From NCBI RefSeq assembly GCF_007845675.1, contig NZ_VOBR01000016.1, positions 62,001 to 126,000 of the forward strand: DNA of 64,000 bases, given 5' to 3'. Positions 1 to 8,087 of the stretch are shown here, piece after piece. The position numbers and the translations under genes are program-made. Numbering within the stretch: the first letter of the stretch is position 1; every line of letters begins with the position of its first letter. The notes under the pieces were generated by a model. It ran no database searches and had not been told where the DNA came from. It saw only the letters and a program-made list of their open reading frames with translations. The stretch is from Lentzea tibetensis. Lineage in GTDB: Bacteria; Actinomycetota; Actinomycetes; Mycobacteriales; Pseudonocardiaceae.

Positions 1-228
1 TTCGAGGACCTCGGTGCCCGCGTTGTCACGCGGCCGAGCCCGTGGCGCCTCGGTCCGGACCAGGCCGCGCTGACCGCGGAGTGGCTGCGCGGCTGGGTGA
101 ACGCGGCGGTCGAGCAGGAACCGGGTCTCGCCGCCGAGGCCCCCGCTTACCTGGAACGCAGGCTCTCCGGAGAACTGCGGGCCGTCGTCCACCACACCGA
201 CCTGCTAGCGATACCGAGGGCACTCTGA
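1..228 (+). CDS. C-terminal end of a SAM-dependent methyltransferase (partial)
   Basis: The reading frame is open from base 1 and ends at TGA 226-228, giving 75 residues of a protein whose start lies outside the window. The visible part has a WLRGWVNAA segment like the C-terminal helices of class I methyltransferases of the trans-aconitate methyltransferase type. That assignment is tentative because the SAM-binding motifs are not visible. Its stop codon overlaps the ATG of the next gene (TGATG), so the two are probably co-transcribed and translationally coupled. Confidence 0.5.
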   Translation, partial: FEDLGARVVTRPSPWRLGPDQAALTAEWLRGWVNAAVEQEPGLAAEAPAYLERRLSGELRAVVHHTDLLAIPRAL

Positions 229-1199
229 TGAAGCGATTTTGGCCGTGGGCTCGGCTGCTGCTCGCCGTCGCCATCCTGGTGGCGCTCGGGTGGCGGCTGG
301 GCACCGACGCCTTCGTCGACGGGCTTCGCGCGATCAACGCGTGGTCGGTGCTCGCGGCGCTCGGCATCGGGCTGATGACCACCGTCTTCAGCGCTTGGCG
401 CTGGTGCGTCATCGCACACGGCCTCGGCCTGCCGCTGCGGCTGCGCACGGCCGTCGCGGACTACTACCGGGGGCTCCTGCTCAACGCGGTGCTCCCGGCC
501 GGTGTCCTCGGCGACGTGCACCGCGCGGTCGACCACGGCAGGCAGTCCGGCGACGTCGGACGCGGCGTGCGCGCCGTGGTGTTCGAGCGGTTCGCCGGGC
601 AGGTCGTGCTCATCGTGATCGGTGCCGTGGTGCTGATGACGCAGTCCACGCTGCCGGTCGACCTCGTGCCCAGCGGCGAGACGGTGGTCGCGGTGCTGGT
701 GGCGCTGGCGGCCGCCGCCGCGGGTGCGGCCATGGTCGGCCGGGTGCGCCGGGCGCTGACGACGACCTGGCTGGACGCGCGGGCGGGCCTGTTCTCCCGC
801 TACGCGCTGCCCAGGGTCACGTTCTTCTCGGCCGCCACGGTCGCAGGCCACATCGCGATGTTCGTCGTCGCGGCCCGCGCCGCAGGCTCGGACGCCACGA
901 TCGCGCAGCTCGTGCCGCTGATCGTGCTCGCGCTGCTGGTGATGGCCGTGCCGATCAACATCGGTGGCTTCGGGCCGCGCGAGGCGTTCCTCGCCGTCGC
1001 GTTCGGCGCGACCGGGCTGGGTGCGGCGCAGGGCGTCACCACCGCCGTCGTCTACGGCGTGCTGGCCATGATCGCCAGCCTGCCGGGCGTGCTGGTGCTG
1101 TTCCGCGGCCGCCGCAGGCAGCTAACCGTCGAGAACCACGAGGTGATCGCGGAAGGCGCCGACCAGCCCCGCGAGAAGGTCCTCGCCCTTGCGGGCTGA
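228..1199 (+). CDS. Flippase-like integral membrane protein (lysylphosphatidylglycerol synthase TM / UPF0104 family)
   Basis: A 323-residue polytopic membrane protein with about eight hydrophobic segments. It contains the family-typical region near residue 80 (YYRGLLLNAVLPAGVLGD) and a late GGFGPREA motif. Members of this superfamily are the transmembrane part of MprF and AglD-like proteins and are thought to move or bind lipid-linked intermediates. The ATG at 228 is preferred because it overlaps the upstream TGA; the frame continues upstream without a better start. Its last 78 bases overlap the 3' end of the convergent creatininase-family gene. The polar C-terminal tail lying in the overlap looks unconserved, so it may be a read-through extension. 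Substrate unknown; the neighbours suggest a lipid- or sugar-linked product. Confidence 0.7.
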   Translation: MKRFWPWARLLLAVAILVALGWRLGTDAFVDGLRAINAWSVLAALGIGLMTTVFSAWRWCVIAHGLGLPLRLRTAVADYYRGLLLNAVLPAGVLGDVHRAVDHGRQSGDVGRGVRAVVFERFAGQVVLIVIGAVVLMTQSTLPVDLVPSGETVVAVLVALAAAAAGAAMVGRVRRALTTTWLDARAGLFSRYALPRVTFFSAATVAGHIAMFVVAARAAGSDATIAQLVPLIVLALLVMAVPINIGGFGPREAFLAVAFGATGLGAAQGVTTAVVYGVLAMIASLPGVLVLFRGRRRQLTVENHEVIAEGADQPREKVLALAG

Positions 1200-1817
1200 C
1201 GCCAGCGAGGCGCGGCCGATCACCCCGGACTCCGTGTACGGGCCCATGCCGCTGGTCAGCAGGAACCGCCGCGAACCGCCGTCGTGGTCACTCGCCTCGT
1301 AGCCGGGTTTCACCAGCTCGGGATGGGCGTGCAGGAGGATCGACGTCTCCAGCTCGCCGCCGTGCATGTCGTCGTAGGCCGACACCTCCATGCCGGCCGC
1401 GGCGCGCACGGACTCCCAGTCCTCGAAGGCCGGGAAGAGCGACATCCGGCCGCGCGACTCCTGCACCACGTTCGACAGCACGTAGTTGCCGCCGTGGCCG
1501 TTGACGACCACGAGGTTGGGCACGCCGGAGCGCGCCAGCGAGTCCGCGATGTCGCGCACGACGTCGTACAACGTCCGCGCGGAGATGCTCACCGTGCCCG
1601 GCCAGGCCGCGTGCTCGTGCGAGCAGGAGATCGTGATCGGCGGCAGCAGCTGCACCGGGTAGGCGGCCGCGATGCGCTCGGCGATCGTGCAGGCGATCAC
1701 CGTGTCGGTGATCAGCGGCAGGTACCGGCCGTGCTGCTCCAGGCTGCCGACGGGCAGCACGGCGACGCGCTTGTCCCGTTCGTCGGCGGTGGTGGTGAGC
1801 GGGAGCAGGTAGGTCAT
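1122..1817 (-). CDS. Creatininase-family amidohydrolase
   Basis: A 231-residue cytosolic metal hydrolase of the creatininase/ArfB/MftE superfamily. The metal-binding signature is visible: E27-Q-H29-G followed by LP-x3-D38, NGHGGN with H108, and E155 in GGELETS. Family members include creatinine amidohydrolase, the formamide hydrolase ArfB of archaeal flavin/pterin synthesis, and the MftE peptidase. Position here, beside a dehydrogenase and a flippase, argues against creatinine breakdown and for a biosynthetic step. No mycofactocin core gene (mftA, mftC) is visible, so MftE is not claimed. The start overlaps the stop of the upstream dehydrogenase by 4 bases (1814-1817), indicating one operon on the minus strand. 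Confidence 0.75.
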   Translation of the reverse strand: MTYLLPLTTTADERDKRVAVLPVGSLEQHGRYLPLITDTVIACTIAERIAAAYPVQLLPPITISCSHEHAAWPGTVSISARTLYDVVRDIADSLARSGVPNLVVVNGHGGNYVLSNVVQESRGRMSLFPAFEDWESVRAAAGMEVSAYDDMHGGELETSILLHAHPELVKPGYEASDHDGGSRRFLLTSGMGPYTESGVIGRASLASARKGEDLLAGLVGAFRDHLVVLDG

Positions 1818-2788
1818 GCCTCGGCACCGTAGTCAACGCGGTGGCACAGGGCCGGGATCTCGCCGTTCGCCAGCTTCGGCATGACGTCCGGCAGCTCGTC
1901 GAACCGGCACTCGCCGGTGATCAGCGCGTCGAACACCGGGTCGGCGAGCAGATCGAGCGAGAGCGCCAGCCGGTCGCCGAACGTGCGGTCCGGACGGCCG
2001 ACCGTGCCGACCTGGCTTGACCGGACCGTGAGGCGCTTGGAGTGGAAGAACTCGCCGAGCGGCAGGCCGATCACCCGGTCGCCGAACCAGCTCAGCTCCA
2101 CGACCGTGCCCTCGACCTTCAGCAGCTCCAGCGACCGCTGCAGGCCCTGCTCGGTGGCGCTGGCGTGCACGACGAGGTCGCAGTCGCCCCGCGCGTTCTC
2201 CGGCAGCGCGAAGCCCACGCCGAGCGCGTCCGCGACGGAGGCGCGTCGCGGGTCCGCGTCGACGAGCTCGACCCGCGCGCCGGGGAACCGGGCGAGCACG
2301 GCCGCGACGCTGCACCCGACCATCCCGCCGCCCACGACCGCGATCCGGTCGCCGATCAGCGGCTTCGCGTCCCACAGCGCGTTGACGGCCGTCTCGACGG
2401 TCCCCGCGAGCACCGCGCGCTCAGGTGGCACGGAGTCCGGCACCGGCGTGACCATGGTCGCCGGGACCACGTAGCGGGTCTGATGTGGATAGAGGCAGAA
2501 CACCGTGCGGTCCACGAGATCAGCCGGACCGTGTTCAACGACACCGACGTTGAGGTACCCGTACTTGACCGGCCACGGAAAGTCACCCTCCTGGAAGGGG
2601 GCGCGCATGGTCTCGTACTGGTTCTCCGGCACGCGTCCTTGGAAGACAAGGGTTTCGGTGCCCCGGCTCACACCTGAGAAGAGGGTGCGGACAGCGACTT
2701 CGCCGGGTGAGCACTGCCCGATCGTTTCGTCGCGAATAGAACCCGTGGCAGAAGCGTTGAGCCAAAATGCCCTTGCCGTACGTGTCAC
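1814..2788 (-). CDS. Medium-chain dehydrogenase/reductase (alcohol dehydrogenase-like, zinc ligands missing)
   Basis: A 324-residue MDR-superfamily protein with an N-terminal GroES-like domain and a Rossmann domain carrying GGGMVG at residues 153-158, followed by an acidic LVDAD strand end that fits NAD(H). The usual GHE catalytic-zinc motif is replaced by a KYGYLNVGVVEHG segment, and no four-cysteine structural zinc lobe is seen, so it is probably a zinc-independent reductase. The GTG start at 2788 has GGAGG eight bases upstream. It is divergent from the CDP-alcohol phosphotransferase across a 43-base gap and overlaps the downstream creatininase-family gene, so it likely works in the same pathway. 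Substrate unknown. Confidence 0.75.
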   Translation of the reverse strand: MTRTARAFWLNASATGSIRDETIGQCSPGEVAVRTLFSGVSRGTETLVFQGRVPENQYETMRAPFQEGDFPWPVKYGYLNVGVVEHGPADLVDRTVFCLYPHQTRYVVPATMVTPVPDSVPPERAVLAGTVETAVNALWDAKPLIGDRIAVVGGGMVGCSVAAVLARFPGARVELVDADPRRASVADALGVGFALPENARGDCDLVVHASATEQGLQRSLELLKVEGTVVELSWFGDRVIGLPLGEFFHSKRLTVRSSQVGTVGRPDRTFGDRLALSLDLLADPVFDALITGECRFDELPDVMPKLANGEIPALCHRVDYGAEA

Positions 2789-2831
2789 TTAAGGAACCTC
2801 CAAGAGCGGGGCACAGCCAAGAGGGGCACCG

Positions 2832-3572
2832 ATGATCACACTTCACCACAACACGGCGTCCGCCGTGCACGAGCAGGCGGCGTGGGCCGGTGCCCAGTTC
2901 ATCCTGCTCGGCGTTCTCGCGAGCACGATCGGGCTCGGCCCGCTCGGCTGGGCCGCGGGACTCGCGTACGGCTTCGCCACCTGGGCACTGCTGAGCTACG
3001 CGCTCCAGCGGTCCCGCACGTCGCTGGGACCCGCCGACCGCGTCACGCTCGGCAGGGGAGTGCTGGTCGGCGGGGTCACCGCACTCGTCGCCGACCGCGC
3101 GGGCGAGGGCGTGCCGACGACCATCGTCGTCACGTTCGCCGCGATCGCGCTGGCGCTGGACTTCGTGGACGGCCAGGTCGCCCGCCGCACCGGCACCGCG
3201 TCGAAGCTGGGCGCGCGGTTCGACATGGAGGTCGACGCGTTCCTCATCCTGGTGCTGAGCGCGTACGTCGCGCTGTCGTTCGGACCGTGGGTGCTGCTCA
3301 TCGGCTTCATGCGCTACCTGTTCGTGGCCGCGTCGTGGAAGCTGTCCTGGATGCGCGCCGCGCTGCCGCACTCGATGGCCCGCAAGACCGTCGCCGCCGT
3401 GCAGGGCATCGTGCTCGTCGTCGCCGCGTCCGGCATCGTCCCCGGCTCCGGGGTGCTCGTCGCGCTCGCGCTGGCGTCGCTGGTGTGGTCCTTCGGGAGG
3501 GACATCGGCTGGTTGTGGCGCTGTCGAGTGGCGGTCACCTCCGTGCCGGTGGAAGGATTCTCCCGTGTCTGA
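2832..3572 (+). CDS. CDP-alcohol phosphatidyltransferase family membrane enzyme
   Basis: A 246-residue integral membrane enzyme with the complete CDP-alcohol phosphotransferase signature D110-x2-D113-G114-x2-A117-R118-x8-G127-x3-D131-x3-D135. The aspartates bind the metal and the CDP-alcohol. Enzymes of this family displace CMP from a CDP-linked alcohol or diacylglycerol to make a phosphodiester lipid such as PI, PG or cardiolipin. The extra N-terminal membrane region and the neighbours do not match the usual pgsA or pis1 settings, so the acceptor alcohol cannot be named. A GAGGGGC sequence precedes the ATG. It overlaps the DoxX gene by 8 bases, indicating co-translation. Confidence 0.85.
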   Translation: MITLHHNTASAVHEQAAWAGAQFILLGVLASTIGLGPLGWAAGLAYGFATWALLSYALQRSRTSLGPADRVTLGRGVLVGGVTALVADRAGEGVPTTIVVTFAAIALALDFVDGQVARRTGTASKLGARFDMEVDAFLILVLSAYVALSFGPWVLLIGFMRYLFVAASWKLSWMRAALPHSMARKTVAAVQGIVLVVAASGIVPGSGVLVALALASLVWSFGRDIGWLWRCRVAVTSVPVEGFSRV

Positions 3573-3966
3573 TCAGGCAGTTGGCGCACGTGTCGGCAAC
3601 ATCGTGCTGTGGGTTCTGCAGGTGCTGCTGGCCGCGTACTTCGTCTACAGCGGGTTCATGCTGTTCGGTGACGGCCTCGTCAAGAAGTTCGACGACATCG
3701 GCTTCGGGCAGTGGCTCCGCTACCTCACGGGTGTGCTGGAGATCGCCGGTGCGATCGGCCTGCTGATCCCGCGACTGTGCGGCCTGGCCGCACTCGGGCT
3801 GTTCGGCGTGATGGTCGGCGCGGTGGGCACCGAGCTGTTCCTGCTGGAGAAGGGCGGGCCCGTGCTGCCCGCCATCCTCGGCGTGCTCGCGCTGGTGGTC
3901 GCGTACTTCCGCCGCGACACCATCATCACCTTCTACGACCTCATCACCCGCACGTCGCGCGGGTGA
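3565..3966 (+). CDS. DoxX-family small membrane protein
   Basis: A 133-residue protein with four predicted membrane helices and the DoxX-like pattern: a YFVYSGFMLFGDG segment after the first helix, then FGQWLRYLTGVLEIAGAIGL leading the second. DoxX proteins are membrane proteins of loosely defined redox function; some sit beside quinone or sulfur metabolism genes. It starts at GTG 3565, inside the end of the CDP-alcohol phosphotransferase gene, so it is the second gene of that short operon. A role as a membrane partner of the lipid-forming enzyme is inference only. Confidence 0.75.
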   Translation: MSDQAVGARVGNIVLWVLQVLLAAYFVYSGFMLFGDGLVKKFDDIGFGQWLRYLTGVLEIAGAIGLLIPRLCGLAALGLFGVMVGAVGTELFLLEKGGPVLPAILGVLALVVAYFRRDTIITFYDLITRTSRG

Positions 3967-3979
3967 TGAGGGTCGTGCG

Positions 3980-6900
3980 TCAGCGCTGCGCGTAGGCGCG
4001 GACCACGGTCTGGTCGACGGTGTCGCCGTTCGGGGCCGTGGCGGCCACGCGCAGCGACACGTGCGCGCCCCTGGCGCCGCTCGGCAGCACCAGCCAGTTG
4101 GCGCCCGCCTTGTGGACCTGGAGAGCGGTCCACGTCCTGCCGTCGTCGACCGAAGACCAGACCCGCACGGTCTTGGCCGGTCGGGTGAACGACACGGTGA
4201 AGGTGCGGTGGCGGTCCATCGTGTTGTCCGGCACCCCGTACTTCACGGCGAGCGGTGTCGTCCGGAACGTCCACGCCGAGTCGATGCGCGTGGACAGCCC
4301 CCACCACGGTTGCGTCCGCGACGCGGTCATCTCCAGCTTCAGCGGACCCGGCGGCACGTTCTCGAAGTAGCCGAACGAAGGCATCCGCGACGTGCCGAAC
4401 ACCTGACCGTCGCGGCTCAGCGTCAACGAGCCCCTGTCCACCTCGGGGTCACCGAAGTCCGTCGACGTGGTCGTGGAGAACACGTCCACACCCACGCGGA
4501 CGACGTTGCCCTCGCGGAAGAGCTGCGGCTCGTTCGGCGCGAACACAGCGGGGAACCACGTGTGCCGGTAGGACTTCCCGCGCTCGAACGCGTACTCCGG
4601 ACTCACCTGCGGCGCCCACGAGCTCTCGGTGAACGACGTCTGCCGGTGCCACTTCCCCGGCGTGTAGTACTCGGTCCGCTGCTGCGGGAACGTCGTCGGC
4701 ACACCGTTCGAGAACCCGGTGGAGGTGACGCCGGGGGACCGGTACGTCACGTCCACGCGCGCCAGATCCCGTTGCGACACCGAGTACTTCTTCCCGTTCG
4801 GCACGCCCTTCTCGGTGAACTGGACGTGGTAGGAGTACGGGCTCGTGCCGAACGCCCGCACCGACACCGCCGGCACGGTTCCCAGTCGCACGAACGACGA
4901 CTCGCTCGCGCCGAGCACGGGAATGGGCGCGTCCAGCCCCCACGCGCCGAAGCGGCCGGTCGGGAACACCACCGCCACGGCGCCCGCGGCCACCGCCTCG
5001 CGGATCTGCTCCTGCGAGTTCCCGTTGTCCCGCAACAGGAGCAGCTTGCCCTTCGAGTCCGCTGTCGTGGTCGCGACCGGCAGCGTCACGTCCTTCGTGA
5101 AGTGCGTGCTGAAGTACCCGTAACCGACGACCGGCTCGAAGTCGCCCGCCGACAACAACACCTGCGGCCGGGCCGCGATGGTCGACGTCCGGTACTCGAC
5201 GTGGCCCGCGTCGCGCGACATCCCGTAGAACGGCATGTCCCTCGGCCCCTGCGACGCGATGCCGCCCCTGCCGGGCAGTTCGGCACCGTCGCTGCGACTC
5301 AGCACCCGTGCGAGCGACTCCCCGGACAGCGCGACGTCGACGGGCTTGCTGTCCGCGCCGTCGATCACCACGGTCGTGTCCGCGTGCACGTCGATTCCGC
5401 CGCGCGCGAAGGTGATCACCGACTCGGCGACGAACTCGGGCGTCCGCTCGGGCTGCGTGCCGAACACCGTGTAGGTGCCCGGCCGGACCCGGAGCGTCAC
5501 GCCCTGCTCGCCGACGACCGGCCAGTCCACCCGCTCGCCGTCGGTCAGGATCAGGTTCGGCAACGACGCGGGCTTTCCGTCGCGCCGCAAGGTCTTCAGC
5601 GTCAGGTCGTACTCCTCGGGCGACTGCGTCGCGCCGAGCACGACGCGCGGACCGGCCGACCCGTCCGGCAGCGCCGACGTCAGCGCGCCCTCGAACCGGC
5701 CGGGAGCGGTCGGTGTGAACGACACCGACGCCGTCGCGCTGCCACCCGCCGGAACCTCCAGCACCGGAGGCGTGACCGCGCCCATGTCGGTGGACAGCCG
5801 CAGCGACACCGCGGGGCCGGTGTTGGCGTACGTCACCTCACGCGTCACCGGCTTGCCGGACGGCGGGTACGGCAGCTTGCCGAAGCTGACGCTGCCGACG
5901 GACGTCAGCACCGGGCTGAACTCGACCTGCACCAGACCGGCACCGTGCTCGTAGACCGACCCGCCGGGCTTCGCCGAGCCCATCAGGGCCGCCTTGAGCT
6001 CGTTCGCCTTCCAGGCCGGGTTGCGCTGGGCCAGCAGCGCCGCCGCACCCGCCACGTGCGGCGTCGCCATCGACGTGCCGGAGAGCCTCGCGTGCAGGTC
6101 GTCCACCGCGACGTCGGCCAGCGTGCCCTCGGCCCGTGCGGCGACGATGGCACCGCCGGGTGCCGTGATGTCCGGCTTCACGGCGTCGTCGCCGAATCGA
6201 GGCCCCTTCGCGGAGAACCCGCTCAGCGCGCCGTTCTTCTCCACGCTGCCGACCGTCAGCGCCGACGTGGCGGAACCCGGTGAGCCGATCGTGTACGGAC
6301 CCCAGCCGTTGTTGCCCGCGGCCACCACGAACAGCGCGCCGGTCTCCGCGGTCAGGTCGTTCACCGCCTGGCTGAGCGGGTCCGTTCCGTCGGTCCGCAT
6401 GTCCGCGCCGAGGCTCATGTTCACCACGCGGGCACCGGACCGCGCGGCCCACTCCATCCCGGCGATGATCCACGACGTCTGTCCGTAACCGCGGTCGTCG
6501 AGCACCTTCCCGACCATCAGCGACGCGGCGGGCGCGACACCCGTGTTCTTCGCGCCGCGCCCGGCGACCGTCGAGGCCACGTGCGTGCCGTGTCCCTGCC
6601 GGTCCTGCACGTCGGACTCGCCCGCGTCGGTGAACCCGCGTGACTCGGCGACGGCCAGCTCCGGGTGCTTCGCGTCCACACCCGTGTCGAGCACGGCGAC
6701 CTTGACCCCTTCGCCGCGCACGCCCTGTTCCCAGGCCGCGGGCGCGTTCGTCATCGGCACGCTCTGGTCCAGCGCGATCTTCACCCTGGCGTCGAGCCAG
6801 ATCTTGCCGGCTGTCGACGCCTGCGGTCCGCTGAGCGACCTCCAGAAGGTTGCAGCGTCCTTTTTGGACACTTCGCTGGCGGTGCGCACACCACCTGTCC

Positions 6901-7240
6901 GCAGCAGCGGCAGCTCGGCCGTGTGCGCGTCGTCGTAGCCCTGCTCGACGAGCGCGGTGACGTCGAACAGCTGCTCGTCGAGCCGTCCGGCGGCCAGCAG
7001 CGGCAGCGCGTCGTCCGGCACGACCCTGACGTGGTCGCGTTCGGTCCGCCGGTGGAACAGCACCCGCTCGCGACCGGGCGCGGGCGTCACCGAAACGGAC
7101 GAACCCACCACGGTCACCCGGTCGCCGGAGATCAGCGTGACCGTTGCCGGAGTAGCCGCCTTCTCGGCAGCATCAGCCCCAGGAGCTGCGAGAACGCTCG
7201 CCGCGATCGCGGCGGAAAGTAACGAGTTGAGCTTCCCCAT
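3980..7240 (-). CDS. Large secreted subtilisin-like serine peptidase (S8 family)
   Basis: A 1086-residue exported peptidase. Residues 1 to about 25 form a signal peptide ending PGADAAEK. A propeptide-like region follows, then an S8 catalytic domain with D185 (AVLDTGVD), H217 (GHGTHVAS) and S390 (GTSMATPHVAG). After it come beta-rich repeats and a segment resembling a PA domain (roughly residues 660-760), then a C-terminal sandwich. The open frame runs far upstream to 8197, but that extension overlaps other genes and only the ATG at 7240 places a signal peptide at the N-terminus. It is convergent with the DoxX gene, with 13 bases between them. A second, clearly related peptidase lies at 52032-55061. 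Confidence 0.88.
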   Translation of the reverse strand: MGKLNSLLSAAIAASVLAAPGADAAEKAATPATVTLISGDRVTVVGSSVSVTPAPGRERVLFHRRTERDHVRVVPDDALPLLAAGRLDEQLFDVTALVEQGYDDAHTAELPLLRTGGVRTASEVSKKDAATFWRSLSGPQASTAGKIWLDARVKIALDQSVPMTNAPAAWEQGVRGEGVKVAVLDTGVDAKHPELAVAESRGFTDAGESDVQDRQGHGTHVASTVAGRGAKNTGVAPAASLMVGKVLDDRGYGQTSWIIAGMEWAARSGARVVNMSLGADMRTDGTDPLSQAVNDLTAETGALFVVAAGNNGWGPYTIGSPGSATSALTVGSVEKNGALSGFSAKGPRFGDDAVKPDITAPGGAIVAARAEGTLADVAVDDLHARLSGTSMATPHVAGAAALLAQRNPAWKANELKAALMGSAKPGGSVYEHGAGLVQVEFSPVLTSVGSVSFGKLPYPPSGKPVTREVTYANTGPAVSLRLSTDMGAVTPPVLEVPAGGSATASVSFTPTAPGRFEGALTSALPDGSAGPRVVLGATQSPEEYDLTLKTLRRDGKPASLPNLILTDGERVDWPVVGEQGVTLRVRPGTYTVFGTQPERTPEFVAESVITFARGGIDVHADTTVVIDGADSKPVDVALSGESLARVLSRSDGAELPGRGGIASQGPRDMPFYGMSRDAGHVEYRTSTIAARPQVLLSAGDFEPVVGYGYFSTHFTKDVTLPVATTTADSKGKLLLLRDNGNSQEQIREAVAAGAVAVVFPTGRFGAWGLDAPIPVLGASESSFVRLGTVPAVSVRAFGTSPYSYHVQFTEKGVPNGKKYSVSQRDLARVDVTYRSPGVTSTGFSNGVPTTFPQQRTEYYTPGKWHRQTSFTESSWAPQVSPEYAFERGKSYRHTWFPAVFAPNEPQLFREGNVVRVGVDVFSTTTSTDFGDPEVDRGSLTLSRDGQVFGTSRMPSFGYFENVPPGPLKLEMTASRTQPWWGLSTRIDSAWTFRTTPLAVKYGVPDNTMDRHRTFTVSFTRPAKTVRVWSSVDDGRTWTALQVHKAGANWLVLPSGARGAHVSLRVAATAPNGDTVDQTVVRAYAQR

Positions 7241-7321
7241 GACCGTCACTACGCCGTCGAGGCACCGCGGGTTGCTTGCTGGCAGGATGGGAGTGATCAG
7301 GCGCAAGAGAAGGTGGTCATT

Positions 7322-7840
7322 GTGACGAGTCCGTTCTCCGCACAGAACAGGCCCGGATTGCCCCCGCGCCTGCCGACGCCCCCGACCGGATGGCCCATCG
7401 GCTCGTACGGCACGTACGAAGAGGCCCAGCGCGCCGTCGACTTCCTCGCCGTCGAGGACTTCCCGGTCCAGGACGTCACGATCGTCGGCGTCGACCTCAT
7501 GCTCGTCGAACGCGTCACCGGCAAGCTCACCTGGGGCCGCGTGCTCGCCACCGGTGCCGCGTCCGGCGCGTGGTTCGGCCTGTTCGTCGGCCTCCTGCTC
7601 ACCCTGTTCAGCAACACCGAGGGCGTCGCGCTCGGCCCGGTGCTCGTCGGCCTGGTCACCGGTGTCTTCTTCGGCCTGGTGTTCGCGGCGGTCGGGTACG
7701 GGTCGGCGCGCGGCAAGCGCGACTTCCAGTCGGCCAGTCAGCTCGTCGCGGGCCGGTACGACGTGCTGTGCCAGCCGTCGTCGGCCGAGCGCGGGCGTGA
7801 CCTGCTCGCGAAGCTGGCGATGCGCCCGACCCCGAGCTGA
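7322..7840 (+). CDS. General stress protein (YflT-like domain) with membrane segments
   Basis: A 172-residue protein. Residues about 25-65 match the general-stress YflT/GSP17M-type domain (YGTYEEAQRAVDFLA, then VTIVGVDLMLVERVTGK). Two hydrophobic glycine-rich helices follow, and a C-terminal segment returns to the same fold (GRYDVLC). Proteins with this layout are common in actinobacteria and are associated with general stress, without a proven biochemical role. The GTG at 7322 is chosen because GAGAAGG (7307-7313) lies eight bases upstream; the GTG at 7313 overlaps that ribosome-binding site. It is divergent from the subtilisin gene at 7240, with an 81-base gap. Confidence 0.75.
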   Translation: MTSPFSAQNRPGLPPRLPTPPTGWPIGSYGTYEEAQRAVDFLAVEDFPVQDVTIVGVDLMLVERVTGKLTWGRVLATGAASGAWFGLFVGLLLTLFSNTEGVALGPVLVGLVTGVFFGLVFAAVGYGSARGKRDFQSASQLVAGRYDVLCQPSSAERGRDLLAKLAMRPTPS

Positions 7841-7963
7841 CCGCGCGCAGGCAAGCGCTAACCGGGTGATGCTGACGGGCGTCTGGAGTTCCAGGCGTTC
7901 TAGCAAAAGTTCCCGAAAACGGGCCGAAAGTGCCGATTGGTTCTGAATCGTTGCTCCGCTTGG

Positions 7964-7992
7964 TTGCGGGTCCTGATCACCAGGCCTAGGTT
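7964..7992 (+). promoter_or_regulatory. Candidate sigma-70-type promoter for the lpqY-sugABC operon
   Basis: TTGCGG (7964-7969) and TAGGTT (7987-7992) are separated by 17 bases and lie about 100 bases upstream of the lpqY start. Both hexamers match the actinobacterial housekeeping consensus well enough to propose a start near 7999. This is by eye only. Confidence 0.4.
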
Positions 7993-8087
7993 CGGTGCAC
8001 CGGTCCGCCCGGTGCGGCCGGTGGCACGACGGGGTGCCGGGCGCAGCGGTCTGGCTCCTCCGTGTAGTCGGGAAGGAGGCAGGGCCG

